A stretch of 64,000 bases of DNA from Sphingomonas profundi (GCF_009739515.1 NZ_CP046535.1:1-64000), one strand, 5' to 3'; counted from the stretch's first letter, positions 16,308 to 26,288 are shown. Program-made: numbers and translations. The notes: generated from the letters alone by a model not told the origin.

Positions 16308-17591
16308 TCATCGCGCCAGGCGGGCGAAGCGAGCAACCGACCGCTCGGGATGGATCGAGAGGAGCGCGACCACCCCGGCCGCGCCGGCGATCGCGGCGAC
16401 GGCGATCAGCGCATGGCTCCAGCCGTTCACGGGATCGCTGGAGACGAGGAAACCTGTGATCATGGGCGACGGGATGGCCGCGAGCGTTACGACCGAGAAG
16501 ATGATCGTGATGAGCCGGTTGCGATGATCGTCCGGGCTGATCCCGCCGAGCATCGTCGCGCCGATCGTGAAGATGGCGAGCGGCAGCGCGCTGCCGACGA
16601 CCACCAGCGCATAGGCGAGCACCGGCTCGTGCACCAGGGCGCCCGCCACGAAGGCGCCGGCGCCGCCGATCATGCAGGCCGCCATCGCCCATCCCAGCGC
16701 CTTGCGCGCCGGTACTCCCCGACGAAGATTGCGCTGCGCCAGGAACGAGATCGACAGCTGAATGATCGCCTGCGCGACATAGGCGGCGGCGAGCGCCCAG
16801 CCGGTGCCCACGGTGCCGAGCGCCAGCTTCTCGCGGGCGAACAGCGGCAGCCAGGCTATCGCGAAGCCGACCACCCAGTAGCTGCCGAAGCCGACGATCG
16901 CGCAGCCGATCACGCTCCGATCGGTCCATATATCGCGCTGCGTTATTCCGGAAGGCGCGGCTGGGGCGCGATGCACGGCCGCCAGCGCGGAATAGGGGCC
17001 GTCGCGGCTCAACGACGTCCACAGCGCGAGCAGCGCCACCCCCATCAGGCCGCAGGCGAGAAAGGCCGAACGCCAGCCGAAGCTCGCGACCAGGTAGGAG
17101 AGGCTGGGCGCGGCCAGCAGCGATCCCGCCTGCGAGCCGAACAGCACCCAGGCGGTGGGCGTCGCGCGCTCCTCCAGCGCGAACCATTCGTGGCAGGCGT
17201 TGATCGCGGTCGGCACGCCGGCGCCCTCGCCCATGCCCAGCACGACCCGGCACAGGACGAGCGTGCCGAACGACGCGGCGAACACGATGGGGAATTGCGA
17301 GACCGCCCAGACGAGCAGCAGCGCCGCCATGATGAAGCGCGGTCGCACGCGCGGCGCGGCCAGGAACGCCACCGCGAGCCCGGTCACGGCATAGAGGCTG
17401 AAGAAGCTGCTGGCGACGAGGCCATATTGCCGGGCATCGAGGCCAAGCTCGGCCATGATCGCAGGGGCGGCGATGCCGAGTACGGTCTTGTCGAAGTAAT
17501 TGAGCGTCTGCGCGCCGAACAGCAGCGCCACCATCGTCCAGGCGGTGGTGCGCGGGGTGGCGACCGTTCCTTTAAGGTCGATGGTCGCCAC
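16308..17591 (-). CDS. MFS transporter (anion:cation symporter type)
   Basis: A 427-residue inner-membrane carrier with about 12 hydrophobic segments. LNYFDKTVLGIAAPAIMAELGL near the N-terminus and LCRVVLGMGEGAGVPTAINACHEWF are features of the ACS family that takes up organic acids including aromatic acids and hexuronates. It starts 13 bases after the TonB receptor gene ends, so the two probably form the outer- and inner-membrane steps of uptake for the same substrate. Confidence 0.85.
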   Translation of the reverse strand: MATIDLKGTVATPRTTAWTMVALLFGAQTLNYFDKTVLGIAAPAIMAELGLDARQYGLVASSFFSLYAVTGLAVAFLAAPRVRPRFIMAALLLVWAVSQFPIVFAASFGTLVLCRVVLGMGEGAGVPTAINACHEWFALEERATPTAWVLFGSQAGSLLAAPSLSYLVASFGWRSAFLACGLMGVALLALWTSLSRDGPYSALAAVHRAPAAPSGITQRDIWTDRSVIGCAIVGFGSYWVVGFAIAWLPLFAREKLALGTVGTGWALAAAYVAQAIIQLSISFLAQRNLRRGVPARKALGWAMAACMIGGAGAFVAGALVHEPVLAYALVVVGSALPLAIFTIGATMLGGISPDDHRNRLITIIFSVVTLAAIPSPMITGFLVSSDPVNGWSHALIAVAAIAGAAGVVALLSIHPERSVARFARLAR

Positions 17592-17604
17592 CCCGCGCGG
17601 TCCG

Positions 17605-19920
17605 TCAGAACTTGTAGGCCAGCTCGACGCCGAAGGTGCGCGGCGGGGCCACGGCCCCCTGCGCGGTGCCGAGGATCGGCGTGTTGATGACGCCGCTGGT
17701 CCGCGTATCGATGTTGGTGATGTTGCGGACGAAGCCCGTCACCTTCCAGCCGGCGTTCGCCTCATAGCCCAGGAAGGCGTTCAGCTTCGCATATTTCGGC
17801 TGGCTGACCAGGTTGATGTTGGCCGGCGTGAAGAAGTAGCGCGTCGTGAGTTCGGCGTCGCCCTTCGCGACGATCGAGCCGGTGGTGAGCGGATACTTGT
17901 AGGTGGCCGCGACATGCGCCTGGAAGGACGGCGCGTTGTTCAGCCGGTTGCCGCTGAAGTCGACCGTGGGGAGCAAAGGCCGTGCGCCGTCCGGCCCGAC
18001 ATAATCGCGATAGCGGGCGTGCAGGTACGAGCCCGATGCCTCGATCGTGAAGGCGTCGGTGACGAGCGCGTTGATCTCCGCTTCCAGGCCGTAGATGCGC
18101 GCGACGCCGGCGTTGCTGGTGACGACCACCGGCCCCTGCACCTGCAACACCTGCAGGTTGGAGTAATCATAGTAGAAGCCGGTCAGGTTGAAGCGCAGAC
18201 GGTTGTCGAGGATCGTCGTCTTGAGGCCAGCCTCATAGGCCTTCAGGTCTTCCGGCTCGAACGCGGGGGCGACTGTCGTGACGTCGTAGCCGCCCGACTT
18301 GAAGCCCTTCGAATAGCTGGCATAGATCAGGGTGCGCGGATCGATCTGGTACTGGATGCCGATCTTCGGCGTGGTCGACTTGAACGTGACCTTCGGCTCC
18401 AGCGTCACCGGCGGCAACGGCGTGTCGTTGCGGGTGGGCGTCCCGATATAGGGCTGGAACAGGCTGAAGCCGTTGATCAGCGCGGCTTCCTTCGTCTCGT
18501 TGCTGAAGCGGATGCCGCCCGTAACCGAGAAACCGTCAAATATCTCGTAGGTCGCCTGCGCGAACGCCGCCTTGGCGCGGGTGCGGATCGTGCCGCCGAT
18601 CTCGACGAAGTCGACGATGTAGCGGTTGGCGCGGGGTGGCAGGCCGAAGGCGTTGTCCAGCAGCAGGCTGTCGAACGGCGACGCCCCGGGGATCGAGCTG
18701 TCCTTCTCCCGGAAGTAGAAGCCGCCCGCCGTCACGTGCAGCCGGTCGGAGTCGTAATTGACCTGGATTTCCTGGCTGAACTGATGCGCCGGCTCACCCG
18801 CGATGAAGAAGGCGTTGGCGGCGCTGCCGCCGCCGAGCGGCGTGGAGGTCAGCGAGTCCTGGTCGCGGTAGCCGGTGATTGACTTCACCCGGAACGGACC
18901 CTCGCCATATTCGACGATGCCGGTGACGGACGTGGTGCGCAGGCGGAAGAAGGGATCGGTCGGCGTCGCGATATCCTGCGGATCGGTCGCGGTATAGCCG
19001 CCGAGCTGCTGCCAGGCCGGCGGCGCGCCGGTCGCGCCGACGAGGCCGGTCTGCCCGGACGAGCCGAAATAGTGGAGCGCGGCGTTGCGGTCGCTCTCCT
19101 TGTAATATTCGCCGATCACGGTGATCTTCAGCGCGTCGATCGGCTTGGCGACGATCGTGCCGCGCACGCCCCAGGCATCCTTGTCGCCGATCTTGGTATC
19201 GGTGACGAGGTTGCGTCCGTAGCCGGCATGCTTGTCGATGAAGCCCGCGACACGGAAGGTCAGCGCATCGCCGGCGATGGGCCCGCTGATCGCGCCCTCG
19301 GCGTTGATCGAGCGGTAGTTGCCGACCGCGAGACGGCCGTAGCCGGACCAGTCGTCGGTCGGGCGCGTCGTCGTGATGTTGACGGAGCCGGCGGTTGCGT
19401 TGCGGCCGTAGAGCGTGCCCTGCGGGCCGCGCAGCACTTCCAGCGACGACACGTCGTAGAGGCCGCCCAGCTGCGCGATGGGACGCGAGACGTAGATCTC
19501 GTTCTGGTTGACGGCGACGGCGCCCTCGGCCGTGGGCACGAAGCCGGAAATGCCGATGCCGCGGATCGTGATCTGCGCGTAACCGTCATTCTCGCCCATG
19601 CGGAAGTTTGGCACCAGCGACTGCATGTCGGTGAGCGTGCGGATCTGCGCGGATTGCAGCGCCTCGCCGCTCAGCGCCACCACCGAGATCGGCGTGCGCT
19701 GTAGGCTGGTGCTGCGGCGTTCGGCGGTGACGATGATTTCGGCCAGGCCGCCGGTGGACTCGGCCTCGTCGGCGGCCGCGCCAGGGGTCGCGCCCGCCTC
19801 GCTGGACACTGCCGATCCGGGTGCGGACGTGGTCTGCGCGCTAGCGGCGGACAACGCCAGCACGGAGCTGGCAGTGGAAAGAATGAAGAGCCCGCAAGGT
19901 CTGCGAAGGGCCGCCCGCAT
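17605..19920 (-). CDS. TonB-dependent outer-membrane receptor
   Basis: A 771-residue receptor. The N-terminus is a signal peptide ending near LSAASAQ, followed by an Ala-rich linker, a TonB box region and the plug (EIIVTAERRSTSLQRTPISV, then GISGFVPTAEGAVAV and LEVLRGPQGTLYGRNATAG). The rest is the 22-stranded barrel ending in an aromatic residue (ELAYKF). I start at ATG 19920 because a strong GGGGGAGG lies just before it; a GTG at 19935 overlaps that site. The 140-base gap to hyuB contains TTCCAACTTGGCA at 20041, close to the TTCC-N5-GGAA motif seen elsewhere in the window. Likely imports the aromatic substrate of the surrounding operon. Confidence 0.9.
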   Translation of the reverse strand: MRAALRRPCGLFILSTASSVLALSAASAQTTSAPGSAVSSEAGATPGAAADEAESTGGLAEIIVTAERRSTSLQRTPISVVALSGEALQSAQIRTLTDMQSLVPNFRMGENDGYAQITIRGIGISGFVPTAEGAVAVNQNEIYVSRPIAQLGGLYDVSSLEVLRGPQGTLYGRNATAGSVNITTTRPTDDWSGYGRLAVGNYRSINAEGAISGPIAGDALTFRVAGFIDKHAGYGRNLVTDTKIGDKDAWGVRGTIVAKPIDALKITVIGEYYKESDRNAALHYFGSSGQTGLVGATGAPPAWQQLGGYTATDPQDIATPTDPFFRLRTTSVTGIVEYGEGPFRVKSITGYRDQDSLTSTPLGGGSAANAFFIAGEPAHQFSQEIQVNYDSDRLHVTAGGFYFREKDSSIPGASPFDSLLLDNAFGLPPRANRYIVDFVEIGGTIRTRAKAAFAQATYEIFDGFSVTGGIRFSNETKEAALINGFSLFQPYIGTPTRNDTPLPPVTLEPKVTFKSTTPKIGIQYQIDPRTLIYASYSKGFKSGGYDVTTVAPAFEPEDLKAYEAGLKTTILDNRLRFNLTGFYYDYSNLQVLQVQGPVVVTSNAGVARIYGLEAEINALVTDAFTIEASGSYLHARYRDYVGPDGARPLLPTVDFSGNRLNNAPSFQAHVAATYKYPLTTGSIVAKGDAELTTRYFFTPANINLVSQPKYAKLNAFLGYEANAGWKVTGFVRNITNIDTRTSGVINTPILGTAQGAVAPPRTFGVELAYKF

Positions 19921-20061
19921 GTAATCCTCCCCCACTTATTATCAGATGATTTTCGAAGAGGCCTAAAAGCCTCCAACTCTGTTTTTCTGCTTTAGAAAAG
20001 AACGTACCGGCGTTACAGATCGCTGTTGAGAAAACTCCTTTTCCAACTTGGCATGGTCGGA

Positions 20062-22353
20062 TCAGAGAGCGAGGGCGAAGCCGGCCACGGCCGGGTTCGC
20101 CTCGGCCGGCGCGATCGCGGTGTGAACCGCCGTGCCGCAGCCGGGGCACAGATACTGGTGGAGATAGACCGGCTCGTCGACGAACGTATCCGCCGGCGCG
20201 CGGACGCCCGGCCCGGCATCGCGCGTGTCGCCGACGATGCGGGCGAGATGAAGCCGGTTCGCATCGTCGCCGAGTTGCTGGCCGCAGTGGCGGCAGGCGA
20301 CCACCGTGCCTTCTCCGCTCGTGCGCAACAGCAGATTGTCGTCGATGAGATGGCCGTCGATCGATCGATCGAGACCGGCCAGTGCCTCGGCCGGCCGTGC
20401 GTCGTCGCGGCGCTGGACGGCGATGCGATCACGCAGCGTCTCGGTGGCGGCAAGATCGGCCACGCCGTCGGCTAGTACGACGCCGTAGATCGAGCGCGCG
20501 GCGAGCTCGCTCACGAGGCCGTCGGTCACGTCGTCCGCCACGGCGGCGGGTTCGCGCTTCAGCGGGTCGCCATAGCCGCCGCCGCCCTGGCAGTTCAGGT
20601 AGAGCAGGTCGCCCGGCTCCAGAACGCTCTCGGCGAAGCATTGGGTGATCTCGGCCGAGCCCGGCAGGTCGGCGAGGCTCGACGGGATCCGCCCCGCCCC
20701 GAGGCTTTCGCCGATGCCCGCGCCGTGGACGATCACGTCATAGCCCAGGCTGCCCGGATAACCGCCGGCAAGCCCCGCATTCTGTGCGGTCGCCTTGCCT
20801 GACGAGGCGAGCGCGACATGGGCGGGCAGCGAGGTGCCGTGCGGCGTGATCGCCACCGCGCAACTGGTGCCGCCGCGCTGGCGGCCGGGGCCGCCGGTGT
20901 CGCATTCCTCGCGCCGCCACAGCAGCAGCAGGGGGTAGAGCAGCTCGGTGATTTCGGCGTCGGGCACGCGCCCCATCGGTATGCAGAACAGGCCGCCGGT
21001 GCTGATGCCGTCCGCCCGCGTCCGCGCGCCATAACCACCGGCGACGCTTTCCATCACGACGTTGATGAACGGCGTCGGCTGCTCGTGGCGTTCGTCGACG
21101 CCGGCCACGCAGGCGAAATTATAGGTGCCGCAGCAGCTCGCCTGCACGTTCTTGCGCAGCTCCACGCTGCGATCGAGCATCTGCGCGAGACATTGCGAGA
21201 CGATGTTGCCGATCGTCCAGCCGGTGCCGAGCGGCGCGCGGCTGACGCCGGCCGGGAAGGTGGCGTTGGCCATCGTGCCCTCGGGCGCGATGATGTCGAA
21301 GCAGCGCATCAGCCCGCCCGCCGACCACGGGATGTCGCCCGCCAGCATCGGCAGGAAGGCCAGCATGATGCCGCCCCGGCAGCCGCCATACGTGCAGTTG
21401 ATGACGCCGACCTGCGCGTCGGTGCCGGTGAAGTCGAAGGTGAGGTGATCGTCCTTCTTGGTCATGGTCAGCTGCACGCGGTGCGATGCGCGGTCGCCTT
21501 CATAGGCCTGATCCTGGTAGCCGGTGGCGGTCCAGCTGCCGTCGGGCGCCATCCGCAGCTTCTCGCGCAGGCGGTGTTCGGCGTCGTTCATCATACGCTT
21601 CATGACCGCCTTGACGACGTCCGGCCCATATTGCTCGATGACGCTCGCCAGGCGCTTGCGGCCGATATTGTTGGCGCCCACCTTCGCGCGCAGATCGAGC
21701 CCGATGATCATCGGCACGCGCGACCGGCGGATCCAGAGATCGAGCACGTCGCGCTGCAACTCGCCGCCGCGCACCACCTTGACGGGCGGCGTCGGCAGCG
21801 ATTCCGCGAACACGTCGCCGTTGCCGATCGGGTGCGATCCGATCGCCGATCCGCCGAGATCGGGCTCGTGGCAGATCGCGCTGGTCCAGGCGAACAGCTG
21901 CCCCTCGTGGAAGATCGGCTGGAAGACCAGCACGTCGCTCTGGTGAAGGCCGCCGCCGACCCACGGATCGTTGCAGAGGAACATGTCCCCCTCCTCGATC
22001 CCCGGATTGTCGGCACGGTTCTGGAGCGTCCACGACAGAGCGAGGTCGATCGCGCCGACCAGCATCGTGTTGTAGAGGCCGACCTGCACCTGCTGGCCCA
22101 TCTCGTCATTGATCGTGAAATCGAAATCGTTGGCGTCGGTGACGATCGGCGAACCCGACATGCGCTTCAGCGTCTCGCCCATCTCCTCGGTGACGGACCA
22201 CAGGCGATGGCGCACGACTTCGTAGGTCAGCGGGTCCAGCGCATCGATCTGCGCCTGCGTGACGCTGTGGACCCTGAGCTTGCTCGGCAGCGAGCGGCGC
22301 AGCGTCTCGGGATCGACGGGGCGGCTGACGAAGCCTTCCGAGCCGGGGATCAT
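20062..22353 (-). CDS. hyuB: Hydantoinase B/oxoprolinase family subunit with a C-terminal zinc-ribbon-like domain
   Basis: A 763-residue protein. Residues 1 to about 590 are the HyuB/oxoprolinase B domain: DPLTYEVVRHRLWSVTEEMGETL near the start, then EEGDMFLCNDPWVGGGLHQSDV, and GGGGYGDPLKRE near its end. The remaining part is not found in plain HyuB: it has CRHC at 687-690 and CPGC at 736-739, a pattern like the small gamma subunit of acetone carboxylases. HyuA/HyuB pairs hydrolyse or carboxylate cyclic amides or ketones at the cost of ATP. The start overlaps the stop of hyuA by one base. The substrate is unknown. Confidence 0.8.
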   Translation of the reverse strand: MIPGSEGFVSRPVDPETLRRSLPSKLRVHSVTQAQIDALDPLTYEVVRHRLWSVTEEMGETLKRMSGSPIVTDANDFDFTINDEMGQQVQVGLYNTMLVGAIDLALSWTLQNRADNPGIEEGDMFLCNDPWVGGGLHQSDVLVFQPIFHEGQLFAWTSAICHEPDLGGSAIGSHPIGNGDVFAESLPTPPVKVVRGGELQRDVLDLWIRRSRVPMIIGLDLRAKVGANNIGRKRLASVIEQYGPDVVKAVMKRMMNDAEHRLREKLRMAPDGSWTATGYQDQAYEGDRASHRVQLTMTKKDDHLTFDFTGTDAQVGVINCTYGGCRGGIMLAFLPMLAGDIPWSAGGLMRCFDIIAPEGTMANATFPAGVSRAPLGTGWTIGNIVSQCLAQMLDRSVELRKNVQASCCGTYNFACVAGVDERHEQPTPFINVVMESVAGGYGARTRADGISTGGLFCIPMGRVPDAEITELLYPLLLLWRREECDTGGPGRQRGGTSCAVAITPHGTSLPAHVALASSGKATAQNAGLAGGYPGSLGYDVIVHGAGIGESLGAGRIPSSLADLPGSAEITQCFAESVLEPGDLLYLNCQGGGGYGDPLKREPAAVADDVTDGLVSELAARSIYGVVLADGVADLAATETLRDRIAVQRRDDARPAEALAGLDRSIDGHLIDDNLLLRTSGEGTVVACRHCGQQLGDDANRLHLARIVGDTRDAGPGVRAPADTFVDEPVYLHQYLCPGCGTAVHTAIAPAEANPAVAGFALAL

Positions 22354-24494
22354 CAGGCGAAACTCCTCTTTGATGCCAGCGGCACGACCTTGCGTCGCGT
22401 CTCGATGTGAAGATTGCCGAAGCGATCGATCTCGCCGCGCATGCCGTCCGGCACGACGACCGAGGTGGTCGGCACCTGGATAACGGCGGGTCCCTCGATC
22501 AGATGGCCGGCGCGCAGCAGGCGATAATCGTAGATCGGCGTCGAGACGAAGCCCTTGCGCCCATCGAGACAGACCAGGCGGCGTTCCGCGAGCGCGGAGG
22601 AGGGGTCTTCACCCGGCGCCGGCGCCAGTTCCTCGAAATTGGGCTCCACCTTCAGCACGCCGACGCCGCGCACGCGGAAGGTGATGCCGTGGATGCCCGC
22701 CTCGCGGAAGCCGCTGCCCTCGCCGTAGAGGCGCGCATAGCGCCGCTCGAACTCGGCGACGCTCTCCTCGACGGCGGCGGTGTCGAGGCTGCCGGCGGCG
22801 ACCGGAGCCGTGACCTCGCCCAGCTGAAGCCCGTAGCGCATGTCGATCTCGCGATGCACTTCGACGCGATCGAGGGGGATGCCCTGGCGCTTCAGCGCGT
22901 CCAGAACCTCGGTCTCCAGCCGCGCGAAATTGGCTTCGACGCGCGCCGGATCGAACGGCGCCGTCATCGGATCGGAATGTTCGCGGACGAGCACGATGTC
23001 CGACACGGCAAGGCCGAAGGCTGAGAAGGCCGACGCCACCGGACCCAGCGGCACCACCACCTGGGTGACGCCGACCTCCGCCGCATAGGCCGCGCAATGC
23101 GCCGGACCGGCGCCGCCAAAGGCGTAGATGGTGAAGTCGCGCGGATCGTAGCCGCTTTCCACCACGATCTTGCGCAGAAGGTCTCCGGTCTGGGCATTCT
23201 GCACGGCGTGGATCGCGGCCGCCGCATCCTCGACGGACAGGCCAAGCGGCTCGGCGATACGGGTGCGGATCGCTTCGATCGCCAGATCCTTGCGGATCGG
23301 CCGCAGCCCGCCGAGCAGGCCGGTCTCGGGCAGGATGCCGAGAACCAGATTGGCGTCGGTGTTGGTCGGTTCGGTGCCGCCCGCGCCGTAGCAGGCCGGG
23401 CCGGGGCTCGCCTGCGCGGAGGCGGGGCCGACATGGAGGTTGCCGCCCGTGTCGATCCAGGCGATCGCGCCGCCGCCCGATCCGATCGCCTCCACCCGCA
23501 AGGTCGGCACGTTGACCGGGAACTGGTTGACGATCGTCGCCGAGGCCCGCACCGGCTCGCCATCGACGACGAGACCGGCGAGGAAGGTGGTGCCGCCGAC
23601 GTCCGTGGCGATCACGTTCCTGTGGCCCAGCCGCTCGGCGAGGTGGACGCAGCCGACCACGCCGCCCGTGAGAACCCCGCCGATCGTGGTGATCGCGGAC
23701 GCCGCCGCCTCGCCCGCCGCGATCGCGCCGCCCGAGCTCTGCATGACGAGCAGCGAGCCCCGCAGGCCGCGCCCGCGCAACTTGTCCTCAAGCTCGGCCA
23801 GGTAGAGCGCGAGGCCCGGGCCGATCTGCGTGCTCATGATCGTGGTCGAATGTCGCGCGAACTCGCGGATGCGCGGGCTTACCTCGGAGGAGAGGGCGAC
23901 GAACACGTCCGCGTCCTGCTCGCGGATCAGCTCCCGCAGGCGCTGCTCGTGCGCCGGATTGCGGAACGCCCACAGGAGCGAGACGGCGATGGCGCGGACA
24001 CCCTGGGCCAATATGTCGCGGATGACGCCGCGCGCCTGCTCCTCGTCCAGCGCCACGACGACGGTGCCGGCGCGATCGATACGCTCGACCACCTCGCGGG
24101 CGAGGCGGCGGGGTACGATGCCGCGCGGCTTGGCCTGGCGCATCACGTCCTGCAATTCGTGCTGCGGCCGGCCGAGATAGCGGCCCTCCACATTCATGAT
24201 GTAGATCGCGTCGCGATGGCCGATCGTGGTGATGAAGCCCACATCGGGCACCTTGCCCATGACGAGCGCGTTCAGCGACGAGGTCGTCCCGTGCGCGATA
24301 TAGTCGGTATCGCCCAGCAGCGCCTCGGTGGTGATGCCGAGTTCGGCCGCGAGGATCTCCACCGCGTTCAGCACGCCTTCGCCGTAATCGGGCGGGGTGG
24401 ACGGGGTCTTGGCCGAAACCATGCCGCCTTCCGCGCTGATGGCAACCGCATCGGTAAAGGTGCCGCCGACGTCGATGCCGATCACATGGCCCAT
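22353..24494 (-). CDS. hyuA: Hydantoinase A/oxoprolinase family ATP-binding subunit
   Basis: A 713-residue HyuA-type protein with the actin-like ATPase fold. The first phosphate loop is IGIDVGGTFTDAV at the N-terminus, the second is ATDVGGTTFLAGL near residue 295, and the family motif YAFGGAGPAHCAAYAAEVGV is near residue 455. It couples ATP hydrolysis to ring opening or carboxylation by HyuB; members include 5-oxoprolinase, N-methylhydantoinase and acetophenone/acetone carboxylase subunits. A promoter-like sequence with an overlapping dyad lies 50-70 bases upstream, so hyuAB may be separately controlled from the ligase genes before it. Confidence 0.85.
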   Translation of the reverse strand: MGHVIGIDVGGTFTDAVAISAEGGMVSAKTPSTPPDYGEGVLNAVEILAAELGITTEALLGDTDYIAHGTTSSLNALVMGKVPDVGFITTIGHRDAIYIMNVEGRYLGRPQHELQDVMRQAKPRGIVPRRLAREVVERIDRAGTVVVALDEEQARGVIRDILAQGVRAIAVSLLWAFRNPAHEQRLRELIREQDADVFVALSSEVSPRIREFARHSTTIMSTQIGPGLALYLAELEDKLRGRGLRGSLLVMQSSGGAIAAGEAAASAITTIGGVLTGGVVGCVHLAERLGHRNVIATDVGGTTFLAGLVVDGEPVRASATIVNQFPVNVPTLRVEAIGSGGGAIAWIDTGGNLHVGPASAQASPGPACYGAGGTEPTNTDANLVLGILPETGLLGGLRPIRKDLAIEAIRTRIAEPLGLSVEDAAAAIHAVQNAQTGDLLRKIVVESGYDPRDFTIYAFGGAGPAHCAAYAAEVGVTQVVVPLGPVASAFSAFGLAVSDIVLVREHSDPMTAPFDPARVEANFARLETEVLDALKRQGIPLDRVEVHREIDMRYGLQLGEVTAPVAAGSLDTAAVEESVAEFERRYARLYGEGSGFREAGIHGITFRVRGVGVLKVEPNFEELAPAPGEDPSSALAERRLVCLDGRKGFVSTPIYDYRLLRAGHLIEGPAVIQVPTTSVVVPDGMRGEIDRFGNLHIETRRKVVPLASKRSFA

Positions 24495-24547
24495 CTCGAT
24501 CCTCTCTCGGCATTCAACGTGCCGGAACGATAGTGTTGTTTATTCGA

Positions 24548-24564
24548 CGCTAATGTCAATAGCG
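24548..24564 (-). promoter_or_regulatory. Dyad CGCTA-N7-TAGCG over a TTGACA box upstream of hyuA
   Basis: Perfect 5-base arms (24548-24552 and 24560-24564) enclose TTGACAT as read on the minus strand. TTGACA is the ideal -35 hexamer. A -10 hexamer is only weakly matched (CACTAT about 18 bases on). A repressor at the dyad would block this promoter of hyuAB-TonB-MFS. Confidence 0.45.
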
Positions 24565-24596
24565 CTTGATGTCTGTGCCGGGCGTCATGCCGGCAC

Positions 24597-26288
24597 TTAT
24601 GCGGAAACCCCGGTCGGATCGGCGGCGGCGGCCTCGTCGCGCAGCCGCGCGGCGATGATGTCGCGCATCATCGGCTTCGACACCTTGCCAGATGTCGTTT
24701 CGGGCAACGTGTCGACCATCTCGATCCGCTCCGGCCATTTGAACTTCGCCAGGCCGTGCGCCTCCAGGAACGCGCCGATGTCCCCGAGCGTCACGGCCGT
24801 CATGCCGTCCCGCGCGACGACGAACGCGCATAACCTCTGGCCGTAGAGTGGGTCCGGCATCGCGACGCAGGCGGCGGCGCCGATCGCCGGATGGAGGATC
24901 AGGGCGTTCTCCACCTCGGCGCAGTTGATCTTCTCGCCCCCGCGATCGACCACATCCTTCACGCGACCCTCGAACACGAGGTAGCGATCGCCCCCGATCG
25001 CGGTGACGCGCATCAGATCGCCCGAGCGATAGAAGCCGTCCTGGGTGAAAGCTTCGTCGTTGCGCTCGGGCGCGTCGTAATAGCCCCGGATCGTGCACGG
25101 CCCGCGCACCAGCAACTCGCCGATCTCGCCCTCCGCCACGTCGGTCTCGGTGCCCGGCGTAACGAAGCGAAGCTCGTCGTGCGGCGAGGTCGGCCGCCCG
25201 ACCGTCGCATCGGCGGCGGCGACCGGATCCTGGCGACGCACGAAGGCGAGCAGCCCTTCGGTCATCCCGAAAATCGGCAGGCACGGCGCGCCGACCATCT
25301 CGCGCAGCGGACCCGCGCTGTCGGTGACGACGAAGCCGAACACATTGTCGAACGACAGGCGGTCCACCGCGCCATTCTCTTTCAGGCGGAGCATGTGGAC
25401 CTTGGCGAGCGCGATCCACGTCGGTCGCCGCTCGGCCAGCACATGCTCGATCTCGGCGAGCGACGGCCCGCCGGCGATCGCCACCTCGCCGCCCAGCATC
25501 AAGGCCGGCATCCAGTAGCAGGACATCGGCGCGTTGTGCATGAGCGGGTTGGGCGTGAACGACACGATGTCGCGATCGAAGCCCAGCCAGTCGATCACCG
25601 TCTGGATGGTGTAGCGATATTCGTTGCTGAAACGCGGGATGATCTTGGGCACGCCGCTGGTGCCGCCGGAAAGCTGGAACAGCGCGACCTGATAAGGATC
25701 GTGGTCGATGCCGGCGACCAGCGCCTTCGCCTCCTCCGCATCCTCGGCCTCGATCAGCCGCTCGAACGATGTCGCGCCTTCCATGTCGCCCGTCGCGCGA
25801 ACGGTAAGCACCTGCGCGACGCTGGGCACGATGGCCTGCATCCCGCGCGCGAAGGCCACCATGTCGAAGCGGAAATCGTCCGCATGGACGAAGTGGAGCT
25901 TCGCCGCCGAATGGTTGCCGAGATAGCCAATCTCCTGCGCGCGGTGCGCCGCGAGCGTGCAGACGGGAATGACGCCGAGCTTCAGGCACGCGAAGACGGC
26001 GTAGACCAGCTCCTTGCAGTTCCGCATCTGGAACAGCGCGCGGTCGCCGGGGCGCAGGCCGAGCCGGTGGAGCGCGGCGGCCCCGCGATCCGTGATCGTC
26101 TGCAACGCGCGGTAGGTGATCTCCACGCCGGGTTCCGACAAGGCGACGCGATCCGCATGGCGATCGAAGCTGGCGGAGAAGGCGGCGATCAGCGGCTCGT
26201 CGGTCAGCACGCCCTCTCGGACATAATGATCGATGGTGGCGTCATCCATGTAGACGACGCCCGGCATCGGGCTTCGGACACGGGTCAT
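24597..26288 (-). CDS. Aryl-acid adenylating ligase (EntE/DhbE/salicylyl-AMP ligase-like)
   Basis: A 563-residue member of the AMP-forming acyl ligases. The ATP loop is LSGGTSGVPKIIPRFSNEY, which matches 2,3-dihydroxybenzoate-AMP and salicylyl-AMP ligases better than fatty acyl-CoA ligases. Later motifs are IFGMTEG, GFYRSGDL and the catalytic-lysine segment LPETTSGKVSKP near the end. It would activate an aryl carboxylic acid, probably to the CoA thioester. The ATG at 26288 overlaps the stop of the thioesterase gene. Together with the thioesterase and the monooxygenase upstream it resembles the CoA-dependent salicylate pathway. Confidence 0.8.
   Translation of the reverse strand: MTRVRSPMPGVVYMDDATIDHYVREGVLTDEPLIAAFSASFDRHADRVALSEPGVEITYRALQTITDRGAAALHRLGLRPGDRALFQMRNCKELVYAVFACLKLGVIPVCTLAAHRAQEIGYLGNHSAAKLHFVHADDFRFDMVAFARGMQAIVPSVAQVLTVRATGDMEGATSFERLIEAEDAEEAKALVAGIDHDPYQVALFQLSGGTSGVPKIIPRFSNEYRYTIQTVIDWLGFDRDIVSFTPNPLMHNAPMSCYWMPALMLGGEVAIAGGPSLAEIEHVLAERRPTWIALAKVHMLRLKENGAVDRLSFDNVFGFVVTDSAGPLREMVGAPCLPIFGMTEGLLAFVRRQDPVAAADATVGRPTSPHDELRFVTPGTETDVAEGEIGELLVRGPCTIRGYYDAPERNDEAFTQDGFYRSGDLMRVTAIGGDRYLVFEGRVKDVVDRGGEKINCAEVENALILHPAIGAAACVAMPDPLYGQRLCAFVVARDGMTAVTLGDIGAFLEAHGLAKFKWPERIEMVDTLPETTSGKVSKPMMRDIIAARLRDEAAAADPTGVSA

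Noticed and set aside
19936-20061. Hairpin GAGGC/GCCTC in the gap between hyuB and the TonB receptor gene as a terminator.
   Set aside because: Only a five-base stem, and the flanking sequence on the transcribed strand lacks a T-tract. The genes may be cotranscribed.
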